Shown here: positions 44,898 through 54,488 of the stretch, one piece after another
How positions within the stretch are numbered: the stretch's first letter is position 1
Layout: each line of letters starts with the position of its first letter
NCBI RefSeq assembly: GCF_900116105.1
Contig: NZ_FPAC01000004.1
Coordinates: 97,348 to 161,347, forward strand
Origin: Paenibacillus sp. 453mf
Lineage (GTDB): Bacteria; Bacillota; Bacilli; Paenibacillales; Paenibacillaceae
Direction: 5' to 3'
DNA: 64,000 nucleotides
The notes under the pieces: model-generated
What the model was told of the DNA's origin: nothing
What the model saw: only the letters and a program-made list of their open reading frames with translations
Database searches by the model: none
Made by a program: the position numbers and the translations under genes

Positions 44898-46082
44898 TTA
44901 TACAAACAATCCAGCGATAATACTTGTAATTACGGAAGCAAGTGTCGCAACAAGCAGCACCTTGAGGCCGAATTTGGCAACCACCGCTGCCTTTTCCCCG
45001 CTGATCGCCTGAATCGATCCACTGATAATCCCGATGGAGCTGAAATTCGCGAATGACACCAGGAATGTAGATACGATAGCGACTGTTTTAGGGCTAAGCG
45101 TCTCAATGAGCGGCTGGAACTGCAGCATCGCTACAAATTCATTCGTCGCCAGCTTTGTTCCCATAATGGAGCCTGCTGTTACCATTTCGTTTGCCGGAAT
45201 TCCCATAATCCAGGCCACTGGACTAAAGATGTATCCCAGAATCGCGGTAAATGAAATACCTAATATCGCTGTTAGTGCTCCATCCAGAAGTGCAATGAGA
45301 CCGACATACGCAATTAGCATCGCGCCTACAATCAGAGCAACTCTACCACCATCAAGTGCACCCGCCGAGATTGCTTCGAAGATCGATTTGGTCTGGGAGA
45401 CTTCCCGTACATCAATCTTCTCATCCTCGCTTGGCTTCGAAGGAGCGACCATCGTTGCTATAATCAGCGCAGACATCGCGTTCAAGATCATGGCTACTAG
45501 AACATACTGCGGAGGAATCATCGTCATATATGAACCCATGATGGAAGCAGACACTGAACCCATTGCTGAAGTACATACAACAAACAGCTTGTTATCGTTC
45601 ATTTTCTGCAGATGGTGCTTGATCGCAATAAGCGACTCGGATTGACCGAAGAAGATCGAGTTCACTGCATTAAAGGTAAGCACATTGGATAGTCCCGTAA
45701 TCTTGGCAAGTGCCCCTCCGATATACTTGATTGCCAGCGGCAGCACTCGAATATGTGTCAGTATGGACAGCAGGGTTGCCGTAAAGATAATAAGCAGCAG
45801 CACGTTAATAAAGAACACACTCGCCTCTGCCGGAGCCCACCCGCCAACAACAAAGTCAATTCCTTGATATCCGTAGGACAGCATCTTCGTTACAAAGTTT
45901 GACACACTCTCGACGATGCTCACACCAATGCTCGTCTTGAACATGAATAGGGCAAGCAATATTTGAAGAACAAACAGAACACCAATTGCTTTGAAGTTGA
46001 TGTTCTTCTTATCGTTGCTAAGAAGGAATCCAAGTCCCAGTGTCAGTAGAAGCCCCAGAATTCCAATTACAATTGACATCAC
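44898..46082 (-). CDS. nupC: NupC-type concentrative nucleoside transporter
   Basis: The 394-aa membrane protein matches the CNT family: FNAVNSIFFGQSESLIAIKH, GSVSASIMGSYMTM, and GTKLATNEFVAMLQF near residue 310. It takes up nucleosides with H+ or Na+. GTG 46082 lies 9 nt after AAGGGAG; an ATG follows directly. Monocistronic. The symbol is used by homology with Bacillus NupC; subtype is not proven. Confidence 0.88.
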   Translation of the reverse strand: MMSIVIGILGLLLTLGLGFLLSNDKKNINFKAIGVLFVLQILLALFMFKTSIGVSIVESVSNFVTKMLSYGYQGIDFVVGGWAPAEASVFFINVLLLIIFTATLLSILTHIRVLPLAIKYIGGALAKITGLSNVLTFNAVNSIFFGQSESLIAIKHHLQKMNDNKLFVVCTSAMGSVSASIMGSYMTMIPPQYVLVAMILNAMSALIIATMVAPSKPSEDEKIDVREVSQTKSIFEAISAGALDGGRVALIVGAMLIAYVGLIALLDGALTAILGISFTAILGYIFSPVAWIMGIPANEMVTAGSIMGTKLATNEFVAMLQFQPLIETLSPKTVAIVSTFLVSFANFSSIGIISGSIQAISGEKAAVVAKFGLKVLLVATLASVITSIIAGLFV

Positions 46083-46341
46083 TCACATAAACTCCCTTTT
46101 ACTTATGATTAAGCGCCTTGTTTCAAATCACACGCCTTGTCTACATTACACAGTTACGCAATCTATTGCAAGTCAATTTTCACTCTGCTGCAAACCGAAC
46201 TTACTTGGTTCCATTTTGTTCAATTTTCTATTATTAAAAAGCAATTTCTTAAACTTTACCCCAATTTGCGACGTTTATTCATATAATGGAAAATAAGGAT
46301 TTCTACTGCTCCCAAGTCACAAAGAAGGAAAGGAAAATCTG

Positions 46342-46818
46342 ATGAAAAGGAAGAATATACGGTTTAAGCTGATCGCGGGCTTGTCCCTATCCATTCTGTT
46401 GACAGCCGCTGTGCTATGGCGAATTCTGTCGCTGCACTATGCTTCGTTCGAAGAGCTGGTACTTGATTACATAAGAGAAACAGATACGTACTATATGATT
46501 GATATTACAAAGATAAGCCGCGAATACGAGAATTGGGAACGTGTTGAAATTACAGACCAAGAGGAGATTCAAGAGTTAATATCTCACTTCTCCACGATGA
46601 AATTTGAATACGCAAGTGATGCAAGCTTGCCATGGGACTACTATTTAGTCCGTATTCAGCTCAAGACCGGAGCACATTTCGATATGACCCTATATGAAGA
46701 GCAAGAGCAATATATACGAATAGATAATTCACGAAGATCCGCACACAAATACCACGCTGGCGAATTTAAAATTTCTAACGGATTTGATACAGCAATTTTG
46801 GAGCAATATTTTAAGTAG
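46342..46818 (+). CDS. Membrane-anchored hypothetical protein
   Basis: The 158-aa protein has a basic N-terminus and one transmembrane or signal-anchor helix (residues 8-26, RFKLIAGLSLSILLTAAVLW), then an acidic extracytoplasmic domain including ISREYENWERVEITDQEEIQ and YYLVRIQLKTGAHFDMTLY. It may belong to the DUF5301-like group, but that is uncertain. A terminator follows. No functional context. Confidence 0.7.
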   Translation: MKRKNIRFKLIAGLSLSILLTAAVLWRILSLHYASFEELVLDYIRETDTYYMIDITKISREYENWERVEITDQEEIQELISHFSTMKFEYASDASLPWDYYLVRIQLKTGAHFDMTLYEEQEQYIRIDNSRRSAHKYHAGEFKISNGFDTAILEQYFK

Positions 46819-46865
46819 CATGGTATCCATGCGGTTCATAGAAACCGTCCTTCCAAAGAATTAAT

Positions 46866-46915
46866 AGAAAAGAGTCTGGGCCCAACGAATAATCGTTGGC
46901 CCAGACTCTCTTTTC
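46866..46915. terminator. Strong bidirectional terminator
   Basis: AGAGTCTGGGCCCAACGA pairs with TCGTTGGCCCAGACTCT around ATAA, flanked by A and T runs. Confidence 0.88.
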
Positions 46916-47021
46916 AATTCAGTCACTTCATTTTTGTATTAGAGGAGCTTTGACAGTTAAGAAGTATTACCATGTAATCATTGCAGCTCATGCACAAGAC
47001 ATGCACACGCATGCTTCAATT

Positions 47022-49190
47022 TCAGCTCTCCTGACCTGACAGCTGCAGCTCCATTGCTCTATACATAAAGGCAGCAAACTCGCCGCGTGTGACGGTATCC
47101 TGTGGTCTATAGTTGCCCAGCTCCACGGTGATTCCATGCTGAGCCAGGATCAAGACATCCTCTTTGTGTGCTGGCTTCACGTTCGTTATATTTATCGTGT
47201 GCGGGCTGTTTGACACCTTGGCCAGATTAAAGGCTCTTACTAGTACAGATGCCATCTGTTCTCTCGTCAGCGACTGCTCGCCCATGAACGAATCTGATCC
47301 GCCTAGGAGAATTCCCTCGTTATAAGCTGCAGCTATTACAGCCGCATACTCGTCCTCTGATGAAATATCCTCAAAGCCTTCAAGTACGGCACTCACATTA
47401 TCGGGAATGGTTAGATGCAAACCTCTTGCTATCATATCTGCAGTCTCAGCACGTGAGATCAGCTCATTCGGCTGAAATTCTGTCTGATCCGCATCGATTG
47501 CTCCTGCCGCTGTCAATGACATCACAGCAGGGAAATACGGACTATTCGGTTTAACATCGGTATAATCTGCGGTCTTCTCAATTAATACGGGAAGCTCCCG
47601 ATGCTGGGTTGCCTGTTCGTAATCGTATGCCATAGCGATTAGCTCAGCTTCTCCCCACATCTCTCCAAAGAAAGCGAGTCCAAAGGGTGAGCCATTCTCG
47701 TAATAGCCTGCGGGTACCGTAATTAATGGAAGACCGCTGATGTTAATCTCGGGGACGGTTGTCGCACCGATATCCCCTTCGCCCAGCTTTGGAATTCGAT
47801 TGGACATTTGCGGGTATACAAACCCATCCAGATCATGCTCTTCCATGACACTATCCACCATTTGCAGGTACTCTTCTCTAACTTCATTGAACTCCGTTAA
47901 ATCCGGCGCCACCTTCGCATCACTGATTGCAGCATCTATATCCTCAAATCTTTCTTCCATAAAACTGAGCGGTCCGCCTTTGACCCACGGAAGCTCACCG
48001 GCCTCTTCAAATACACTTTGAATAGACAGGGTTTCATCTTCGGGATTCAAATTCTGCAAATAGCTCTCCAGATCGTAGAAGAACGTCTCCATACCGACAT
48101 TTCCCGTCTTCTTCACATACTCTTTAAAGCCTGATCCGGCAAAAGGGTCCTCTACTACAACCGCCCCCTCTTCCTCCAGCTCCTTCACAGCTTGTTCATA
48201 TAGCTCTACAGTCTCTGCCGACAGCTCACTATCACGCCAGCCTGGTCCATACAGACCTAACCTTTTGCCATTAAGCGCCTGATTACTCACAGCTGCTGCG
48301 TAACCTTCCTCAGGAATATGGCCAATTGCAGCCTGTGTCTTCTCATCCTTCTCCGAATAGCCGGCCATGACATCAAGCATCACTGCCGCATCCAGCACCG
48401 AGCGGGCATGCGGGCCAAGAACGTCCCGGGTGCTTCCTGCGAGCGGTGTAACTCCTGTTGTCGGGATAAGTCCGAACGAGGGCTTGATGCCGACAATCGA
48501 TTGAGCTGCCGCCGGATTCTGGATCGATCCTCCCGTCTCCTCGGCAATTCCAAGGACTGCGAAATTCCCCGAGACCGCCATCGCTGTCCCACTGCTGCTG
48601 CCGCCCGGTGCAATGGAAGGATCGACAGCATTATACGTAGGTCCAGCCCAGCTTGTATTCGCATGCGTTCCTGTTGCGCTGAAAGCCGGAATATTCGTCT
48701 TGCCGATGATGATCGCACCTGCTTCTTTAAGCCGTGCCACGACGGGAGCATCCTGAGCAGGCATTAATTCAATGCCTCCCGCTGATTTACTAAGCGGTTC
48801 CCAGCCGAATGTACTTGGGAATCCAGCGACATCCACTGCTTCCTTAATGACGACGGGTATACCCGCAAGTGGTCCGAGCTCTGCTCCTTCACTCCGAAGA
48901 CGGTCAATCTCCTCCGCTTCCTGCAGTGCTTTATCATTCATGAAGGTGAACGCGTTATATGTACCTTCATACTTTTCAATCCGGTCCAAATAAGCTTGGA
49001 CAATCTGCTTCGCCGTAAATTTTCCACTGCTGTATCCCTCAGTCAATTCATTCACTGTCATCTCTTCCAATTGAATCTGTTCCTGTGCATATACGGTTGA
49101 AGGCGTTCGTGTCAGCTCAGGTATAGATCCTATCAACATTCCAGAAATGACCAGGGACATTGTTCTTTTTGCTAGAATTGTCTTTCTCAT
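47022..49190 (-). CDS. Secreted amidase-signature protein with three SLH domains
   Basis: The 722-aa protein begins with a signal peptide, then an amidase-signature domain (about 50-540) with the catalytic Ser-cisSer-Lys set in VVIKEAVDVAG, PGGSSSGTAMAV and EETGGSIQNP. Three S-layer homology motifs follow from about 550, anchoring it to cell-wall polymer. The start is the ATG 8 nt after AAGGAG. It probably hydrolyses an amide outside the cell; substrate unknown. Monocistronic. Confidence 0.88.
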   Translation of the reverse strand: MRKTILAKRTMSLVISGMLIGSIPELTRTPSTVYAQEQIQLEEMTVNELTEGYSSGKFTAKQIVQAYLDRIEKYEGTYNAFTFMNDKALQEAEEIDRLRSEGAELGPLAGIPVVIKEAVDVAGFPSTFGWEPLSKSAGGIELMPAQDAPVVARLKEAGAIIIGKTNIPAFSATGTHANTSWAGPTYNAVDPSIAPGGSSSGTAMAVSGNFAVLGIAEETGGSIQNPAAAQSIVGIKPSFGLIPTTGVTPLAGSTRDVLGPHARSVLDAAVMLDVMAGYSEKDEKTQAAIGHIPEEGYAAAVSNQALNGKRLGLYGPGWRDSELSAETVELYEQAVKELEEEGAVVVEDPFAGSGFKEYVKKTGNVGMETFFYDLESYLQNLNPEDETLSIQSVFEEAGELPWVKGGPLSFMEERFEDIDAAISDAKVAPDLTEFNEVREEYLQMVDSVMEEHDLDGFVYPQMSNRIPKLGEGDIGATTVPEINISGLPLITVPAGYYENGSPFGLAFFGEMWGEAELIAMAYDYEQATQHRELPVLIEKTADYTDVKPNSPYFPAVMSLTAAGAIDADQTEFQPNELISRAETADMIARGLHLTIPDNVSAVLEGFEDISSEDEYAAVIAAAYNEGILLGGSDSFMGEQSLTREQMASVLVRAFNLAKVSNSPHTINITNVKPAHKEDVLILAQHGITVELGNYRPQDTVTRGEFAAFMYRAMELQLSGQES

Positions 49191-49352
49191 TATCATAACT
49201 CCTTTCTTTCTCGTAGTTAGTTACTCTCGAAACCTATTTTATACTTACTCTGCTAGATTTCAATTTTTTGTCATATGATCTGACATTACAATTTCTTATA
49301 AGTCTTATACCGGATATGATAAGGCGAGCTTTCAAGTGATCTCTTATACCGG

Positions 49353-49390
49353 AAAAAGGACCGCTGCATCCTTCCTACAGCGGCCCTTGG
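49353..49390 (-). terminator. Intrinsic terminator downstream of the chemoreceptor gene
   Basis: GGGCCGCTG pairs with CAGCGGTCC on the minus strand followed by TTTTTCC. It lies about 100 bp past the chemoreceptor stop. Confidence 0.75.
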
Positions 49391-49488
49391 TCCATCCTCA
49401 TAACATTTAGTGATTAATCGTCATCATCATCCACCCGAGGCGGGTGGTTATAGTAGTAATTTCCGTGCATACACGGATAGGGTTGGTA

Positions 49489-51492
49489 CTAAATCTTAAA
49501 TTGCTGAACCAGCTCCTGCAGTTCTTCTGCCAGCTTCGACAATGAAGCGGAAGCTGAGCTGATCTCCTCCATAGAGGCAAGCTGCTCTTCGGTGGAACTG
49601 GCCATATCTTCAGACAACGATGCATTCTCCGTGGCTATGCTCAGCAAGCTCTGAGCCGTTGAGGTCACTTGAGAGGCACTTGCTGCAATCTGCTCAGATA
49701 GTGTTGCAACCTCTTCCACCTGAACAGGGATTTCCTGAATATTCTGAATGATGGATGAGAAGGTCTCCGTCGTGTTGAAGGAAATGGTGAGTCCGCTCTC
49801 TACTTTTTCTGCGGCCAGCTTCATGCTATCCGCTGTCGTCTCCGTTTCCTTCAGGATGTGTCCGATAAGTCCGATAATCTGCTTCGCAGCCTCCTCTGAC
49901 TGCTTGGCAAGATGACCGACTTCCTCGGCTACCACGGCAAATCCTCTGCCATGCTCACCAGCTCGCGCCGCCTCAATAGAAGCATTAAGAGATAGCAGCT
50001 TCGTTTGACCAGCGATACCACCGATCAGATCGACGATTACTGCGATTTCCTGAGAACGCTGCTGCAGCGATTGCAGCTGTTCATTCGATTTGTTAACCGA
50101 TTTGTATATCGCATTCATCTGATCCATCGTCTTCAGCACAGATTCATTCCCATCCGCTGCCTGCTCTGCCGCATGCTTCGTCAGATCCGAGACATGAACA
50201 GTATTCTCGGCTACCTTCTGTATGCCCATGCTGATCTGAGTAAGAGCCTCTACCGTTTGGTTCAACTGATCATTCTGCGTCTCCGTCCGGCTTGCCACCT
50301 CCTGGAGTGAAGAAGCTACATATTCCGAAGCCGTCGCTGTTTGCATCGAGCTTGCCGTAAGCTCCTCCGAGGATGCGGCGACATGCTCTGATTTTGAACC
50401 GATCTCCTGAATCAGCATTCGCAAATTGTGAGACATTTGATTAAATGAGCTCGCCAGGTCTCCAAGCTCGTCGTTATTCTTCAGCTGAATCTTCTCGGTC
50501 AGATCGCCTTCACTAATCCGGGCTGCCGATGTACGCAGCGCTTGAAGCGGCTTCGTAATGGATGCAATAAGGAAGAATACCAGGAGTAAGCCGAGCACAA
50601 TGGCAACAACAATAACGATACTGGTTGCAATAAGAATAGGCTTGGTAATGCCTTCAATCTCTGTATCAAACACAATACCGCCGACCTTCCAGCCCGTCAG
50701 CTCATTCGTTATGAACTCCATGCGCTTCGAATCCCCTTCAAAAGTGAAATCGAACTTGCCTCGTTCAGCTGCGAACATATTATCATAGAAATTATCTTCT
50801 GCTCTTATACCTAGCTCTATCGTAGGATGAACCACGATATTCCTCTGCTGATCCAAAACAATTGCATAACCGTCTGTACCGATGTTTACTTGACCTGCGA
50901 CCTGGCTCAAGCTCTGCAGGTTAATGTCCATACCGACAACACCAGAGCCATCCTCGGTCATTTTTGCTACAGCGACGACCAAATTACCGGTGGCAGCCGA
51001 TACATAGGGATTTGTAATAATGACCTGTCCCTTATTCTCCATGGCTTTTTTATACCAGGGTCTCTGACGTGGATCATAATCTTCAGTAAGCTGCTTTCTC
51101 GGAACCTGAATCATAACCCCCTCATCTGTTCCGACATACATGCTGTCCAGATCTCTATTAAATTGAATATAATTATCGAACTCTGCTCTAATATCGGGAC
51201 TATCAACTCCGTCATACCGCGTAGCATTAATATGATTGGAGAAGATCACAACATCTTCTCGTTTGGGAGCGATAATATCTGTGATGACTGAGTTGATGAC
51301 CTCGACGCTCACACCTGCGCTGCGCATGAATTCCTTATCCAGTTCTTGCTTCGCGGATTGGTACGATAGTGTCCCTATAACAGAAGAGGGAATGATAAGT
51401 ACGATGAGAAATACGATGATCAGCTTGTACTTAACGGTTAATCTTAGTTCGTTCTTGTCGAACCACTTCAGCTTCTTACTTAACTTGCTCAC
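49489..51492 (-). CDS. Methyl-accepting chemotaxis protein (dCache-HAMP-MCP)
   Basis: The 667-aa receptor has a transmembrane helix near the N-terminus, an extracytoplasmic dCache-like sensor (about 50-290, with [20 protein letters not shown] and [16 protein letters not shown]), a second helix, a HAMP domain and an MCP signalling tip ([40 protein letters not shown]). dCache sensors commonly bind amino acids or other small molecules. GTG 51492 is 8 nt after GGAGG, preferred over an upstream ATG frame without a site. Confidence 0.92.
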   Translation of the reverse strand: MSKLSKKLKWFDKNELRLTVKYKLIIVFLIVLIIPSSVIGTLSYQSAKQELDKEFMRSAGVSVEVINSVITDIIAPKREDVVIFSNHINATRYDGVDSPDIRAEFDNYIQFNRDLDSMYVGTDEGVMIQVPRKQLTEDYDPRQRPWYKKAMENKGQVIITNPYVSAATGNLVVAVAKMTEDGSGVVGMDINLQSLSQVAGQVNIGTDGYAIVLDQQRNIVVHPTIELGIRAEDNFYDNMFAAERGKFDFTFEGDSKRMEFITNELTGWKVGGIVFDTEIEGITKPILIATSIVIVVAIVLGLLLVFFLIASITKPLQALRTSAARISEGDLTEKIQLKNNDELGDLASSFNQMSHNLRMLIQEIGSKSEHVAASSEELTASSMQTATASEYVASSLQEVASRTETQNDQLNQTVEALTQISMGIQKVAENTVHVSDLTKHAAEQAADGNESVLKTMDQMNAIYKSVNKSNEQLQSLQQRSQEIAVIVDLIGGIAGQTKLLSLNASIEAARAGEHGRGFAVVAEEVGHLAKQSEEAAKQIIGLIGHILKETETTADSMKLAAEKVESGLTISFNTTETFSSIIQNIQEIPVQVEEVATLSEQIAASASQVTSTAQSLLSIATENASLSEDMASSTEEQLASMEEISSASASLSKLAEELQELVQQFKI

Positions 51493-51682
51493 TCTAAAAA
51501 CCTCCAGTTCATTGGATAAGCTTTGCACCTTCACTATTGTTGGAAAATTACTAATATCCAATATAAAGATAAAGATTCACATCTATTCATCGGTCAATCG
51601 AGCGTCTTTATTTAACATCACATGTAAATCAATTGATATTGCTGTGTTATATGACACAGTTTCTTCTTAAATTTCGGGCAAT

Positions 51683-51706
51683 AAAAAAGGCCCCATCGGA
51701 CCTTAT
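51683..51706 (-). terminator. Small terminator-like hairpin without an obvious gene
   Basis: AAGGTCC-GAT-GGGGCCTT followed by TTTTTT on the minus strand. No minus-strand gene lies to its right before the YheC/D gene on the opposite strand. The rest of 51493-51853 shows no gene. Confidence 0.4.
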
Positions 51707-51853
51707 TCGTAGGCAGGATCTGCGTAATTCTAGGCATACGCACATACCCGCTAATTTTTTCCGTGTCAGTTGCCCCATTATCTCAAGCTAGACTAGTGCA
51801 CTAACGGACTCCAACAGCTGTCATATCCTAAGGTAGAAAGGGGATGAGTACAA

Positions 51854-52621
51854 GTGAAGAAGAAAATGCACTATACAAGCACAACCATCAAGAGCAAATG
51901 GACCAAGACCAAATGGCTCGACAAAAGCTCGGAAGTACGAGAATATATTCCCAAAACGTTGCAGTTCAGCCGAAGCAATCTGAGCAGCATGCTGTCACAG
52001 TATTCGACTATCTTTTTCAAGCCGGAGAACGGTACCGGGGGCTACAATATTATAAGAATCAAGAAGCGCGAGAACGGATACCAGTACCAGCATAATTCGG
52101 TCAAGAAGCAATTCACTTCTTTAGATACTCTATATAATGAATTGAAAAAACGAAATAATCGTGAGCCGTACCTGCTTCAGCAGGGCATTCAGCTTGATAA
52201 AACCAACGGCAAACCGTTCGATATTCGGGTCATGGTTCAGAAGTCTAGAAGCAGAAGCTGGAAATCAACCGGTATCTTTACCAAGATCGGAACCCCAGGC
52301 AAAGTGGCTACCAATTATCAGCAAGGCGGAAGAATCGGATTTATTCGCCCAACCTTAATAAATGCCGGCTACTCGAACACCACGGCAAAAGAGATCGAAG
52401 CAGAACTCAAAAAGCTTGGAAAGTCCGTCGGCAAAGTGTTTGATTCCCACAAGGATGGCTTCCATGAGCTGGGTCTCGATGTTGCACTGGATAAGAATGG
52501 GGAGATCTGGATTCTGGAAGTTAACACAAGACCTCAATTCTATCCACTGAAACATATGAAGGATAAAACCCTCTACCAACACATTCTGTCTAACGCCAAA
52601 AAGTATGGAAGAAAGAGATGA
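51854..52621 (+). CDS. YheC/YheD-family ATP-grasp protein
   Basis: The 255-aa protein matches the C-terminal ATP-grasp part of YheC/YheD spore-coat-associated proteins: FFKPENGTGGYNIIRIK, PFDIRVMVQKSRSRSWKSTG, and ELGLDVALDKNGEIWILEVN with the metal-binding ExN at the end. GTG start lies 10 nt after AAGGGG. Biochemical activity is unknown; ATP-grasp enzymes ligate a carboxylate to an amine. Monocistronic. Confidence 0.88.
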   Translation: MKKKMHYTSTTIKSKWTKTKWLDKSSEVREYIPKTLQFSRSNLSSMLSQYSTIFFKPENGTGGYNIIRIKKRENGYQYQHNSVKKQFTSLDTLYNELKKRNNREPYLLQQGIQLDKTNGKPFDIRVMVQKSRSRSWKSTGIFTKIGTPGKVATNYQQGGRIGFIRPTLINAGYSNTTAKEIEAELKKLGKSVGKVFDSHKDGFHELGLDVALDKNGEIWILEVNTRPQFYPLKHMKDKTLYQHILSNAKKYGRKR

Positions 52622-52676
52622 AGAGCAGCCGCGTTTTTTACAGACTTAGAGTTGTGATTATTAGAGAATTAAAGTA

Positions 52677-54143
52677 TTAGAAGATTTGAGGACTTTGCAA
52701 ATGTCCCTTTACCTGATAATGTCGAAGGCTAAAGGAAACGTTCATGTGATAACTCAGCTCGATTTCTCGTTCCTTAAATTCTAAACGATATGTAACCATG
52801 TAAGGTGTTTCAATATAGAACAACGTCAGCTGCAATGTATGGCTGCTCACCCACGAAGCACAGGCAACAACCTCCTGTACATGAAGGCTTAGATCCTTAT
52901 AGAATAGCCCTTGCTGTGACACCGGCTTGCTGAGATCGAAGGTTAGCACCTGATCACGCTCATCTCCATAGTTCATTTGAAGATCTAATCTATCCCCAGC
53001 AGCATGAAAATGGAGCATACGCAGTCCTTCAGGATGATTCTCCAACCTATAACACCTGCCACCTATGTCTTGAATCCCGATCGGTATCTTCATAAGCTCC
53101 GGGAGCCTGGAGCTCAGGTGAAGCTTTTTCTCCATCAAAATTAACTTATCACTGCTTAGCTTCAGGGGAGGGCTCAGCACATACGAATAGATGAAGTCCA
53201 GCAGCGTTTGCAGCGGCTGCATGCTCTTGAAGCTTGAATGGGCAGCAACGACGATTCCTGCGGAAGGTGCAACGAAGCACAGCTGGCCAAAAGATCCATC
53301 CCCTCTATAGCAGCCTTGTCGGCACATATGAAACTGGTATCCATATCCTTGCTGCCAGTCTATTCGATCCTTACGATCGGTCGTGTCACTATGCTTCGTC
53401 GTCGCCAGTTCAATGTAGCGTTCGGATACAATGCGTTTGCCTGCGTACATTCCTTTATCAAGCAGCATTTGACCAAATTTTGCGACGCTGTCTGTCGTCA
53501 GACTGAGCCCCATACCTCCTGCTGTGATGCCCATGGGACAGGTCTCCCATATTGGACGCGGTATATTTAACGGATCAAACAATGTCGGCATCAGGAAGTC
53601 TACCAGATTATGACCGGTGACACGCTCAAGGATCGCAGAGAGCATATATGTGGCATGTGTGTTGTACAGATGATAGGTTCCTGGTTCAGACTTCACTTCT
53701 AAGGAGAGAAAGGCTCTTACCCAGTCCTGCTCCCTAGCTATCTCTGCATAAATATTATCGTGATGACCCGTGTTCATAGACAGCAGATGATGAATCGTCA
53801 TCTTGGCCAGATTAGGAGAGATATCGGATGGAAGCTTATCCGGGAAAAAGGAGATGACCGGATCGTTGAGACGGATGAAGCCCTGGTCCCAAGCGATGCC
53901 TGTTGCAATGGATGTAAAGCTCTTACTTAGTGAATACAGCAGCTGCGAACATTCCTTACGATAAGGCTCCCGATAGAACTCGGCCTCTAGCCTGCCATCC
54001 TTCATAAGTACAAGACTGTTTACCTCTAGTTTTAATTCATCGATTTTGGCTATTAACAAGGAAATCTCGTTTGCAGTACATTCATGAATATCCGGAATCC
54101 CCAATGTGTTGTCAGGGTCAGGAGCATCCTTTGTCCCATTCAT
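52677..54143 (-). CDS. Beta-lactamase-fold serine hydrolase
   Basis: The 488-aa protein has the class C/penicillin-binding fold: SLSK (active Ser and Lys) near residue 71, a YxN-type LYNTHATYMLSAIL and a later GGGLG-like turn. A C-terminal non-catalytic domain begins near 330. No signal peptide is seen. Family members include peptidases and esterases. Its ATG overlaps the stop codon of the truncated DUF1801 frame upstream (TGA shares bases with ATG). Confidence 0.85.
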   Translation of the reverse strand: MNGTKDAPDPDNTLGIPDIHECTANEISLLIAKIDELKLEVNSLVLMKDGRLEAEFYREPYRKECSQLLYSLSKSFTSIATGIAWDQGFIRLNDPVISFFPDKLPSDISPNLAKMTIHHLLSMNTGHHDNIYAEIAREQDWVRAFLSLEVKSEPGTYHLYNTHATYMLSAILERVTGHNLVDFLMPTLFDPLNIPRPIWETCPMGITAGGMGLSLTTDSVAKFGQMLLDKGMYAGKRIVSERYIELATTKHSDTTDRKDRIDWQQGYGYQFHMCRQGCYRGDGSFGQLCFVAPSAGIVVAAHSSFKSMQPLQTLLDFIYSYVLSPPLKLSSDKLILMEKKLHLSSRLPELMKIPIGIQDIGGRCYRLENHPEGLRMLHFHAAGDRLDLQMNYGDERDQVLTFDLSKPVSQQGLFYKDLSLHVQEVVACASWVSSHTLQLTLFYIETPYMVTYRLEFKEREIELSYHMNVSFSLRHYQVKGHLQSPQIF

Positions 54144-54418
54144 TGACGTTTACCACCTGCCTTCTCCTTATTCTCCTTCACTCTGAACATAACGATCCTG
54201 CTGATAAGCTCATACGGGAGCGGCTGGTCCATTGGAAATTGCATTGAGCCCTTAGCGCTCTTGTATTTTGATAATTTATCCTTGAACGCGGCGATCCCGC
54301 TTGCCCCTGGATAAAAACCAATATGATGCTTGAAGGCTGAATAGTGAACAAGATTGCCTGCGAGTGCAAATTCAAAAGAGGAGGCATCTGGCTCAATGTC
54401 ATTAAGATGCGGCTTAAC
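54140..54418 (-). pseudogene. Truncated DUF1801 (YdhG-like) gene
   Basis: The open frame has no start codon before its middle but encodes a clear DUF1801 C-terminal half: NLVHYSAFKHHIGFYPG, IAAFKDKLSKYKSAKGSMQF and PMDQPLPYELISRIV. A TAA ends the frame upstream. The N-terminal half is missing or frameshifted. The intact family has a frataxin-like fold; function here is lost or severely altered. Confidence 0.75.
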
Positions 54419-54488
54419 TTAATGATATTGGGTATCTGCCCCCACTTTTATCAACTTAATTTATATCCCCTAAGTGCGAGTACGAATC

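Noticed and set aside
46083..46341. Possible riboswitch before the nucleoside transporter gene
   Set aside because: No conserved purine-riboswitch core or paired elements could be recognised; only AT-rich promoter-like DNA.
49414..49470. An 18-aa frame (MHGNYYYNHPPRVDDDDD) between the chemoreceptor stop and its terminator
   Set aside because: Odd composition but no ribosome binding site or independent evidence of expression; probably chance within the 3' UTR.
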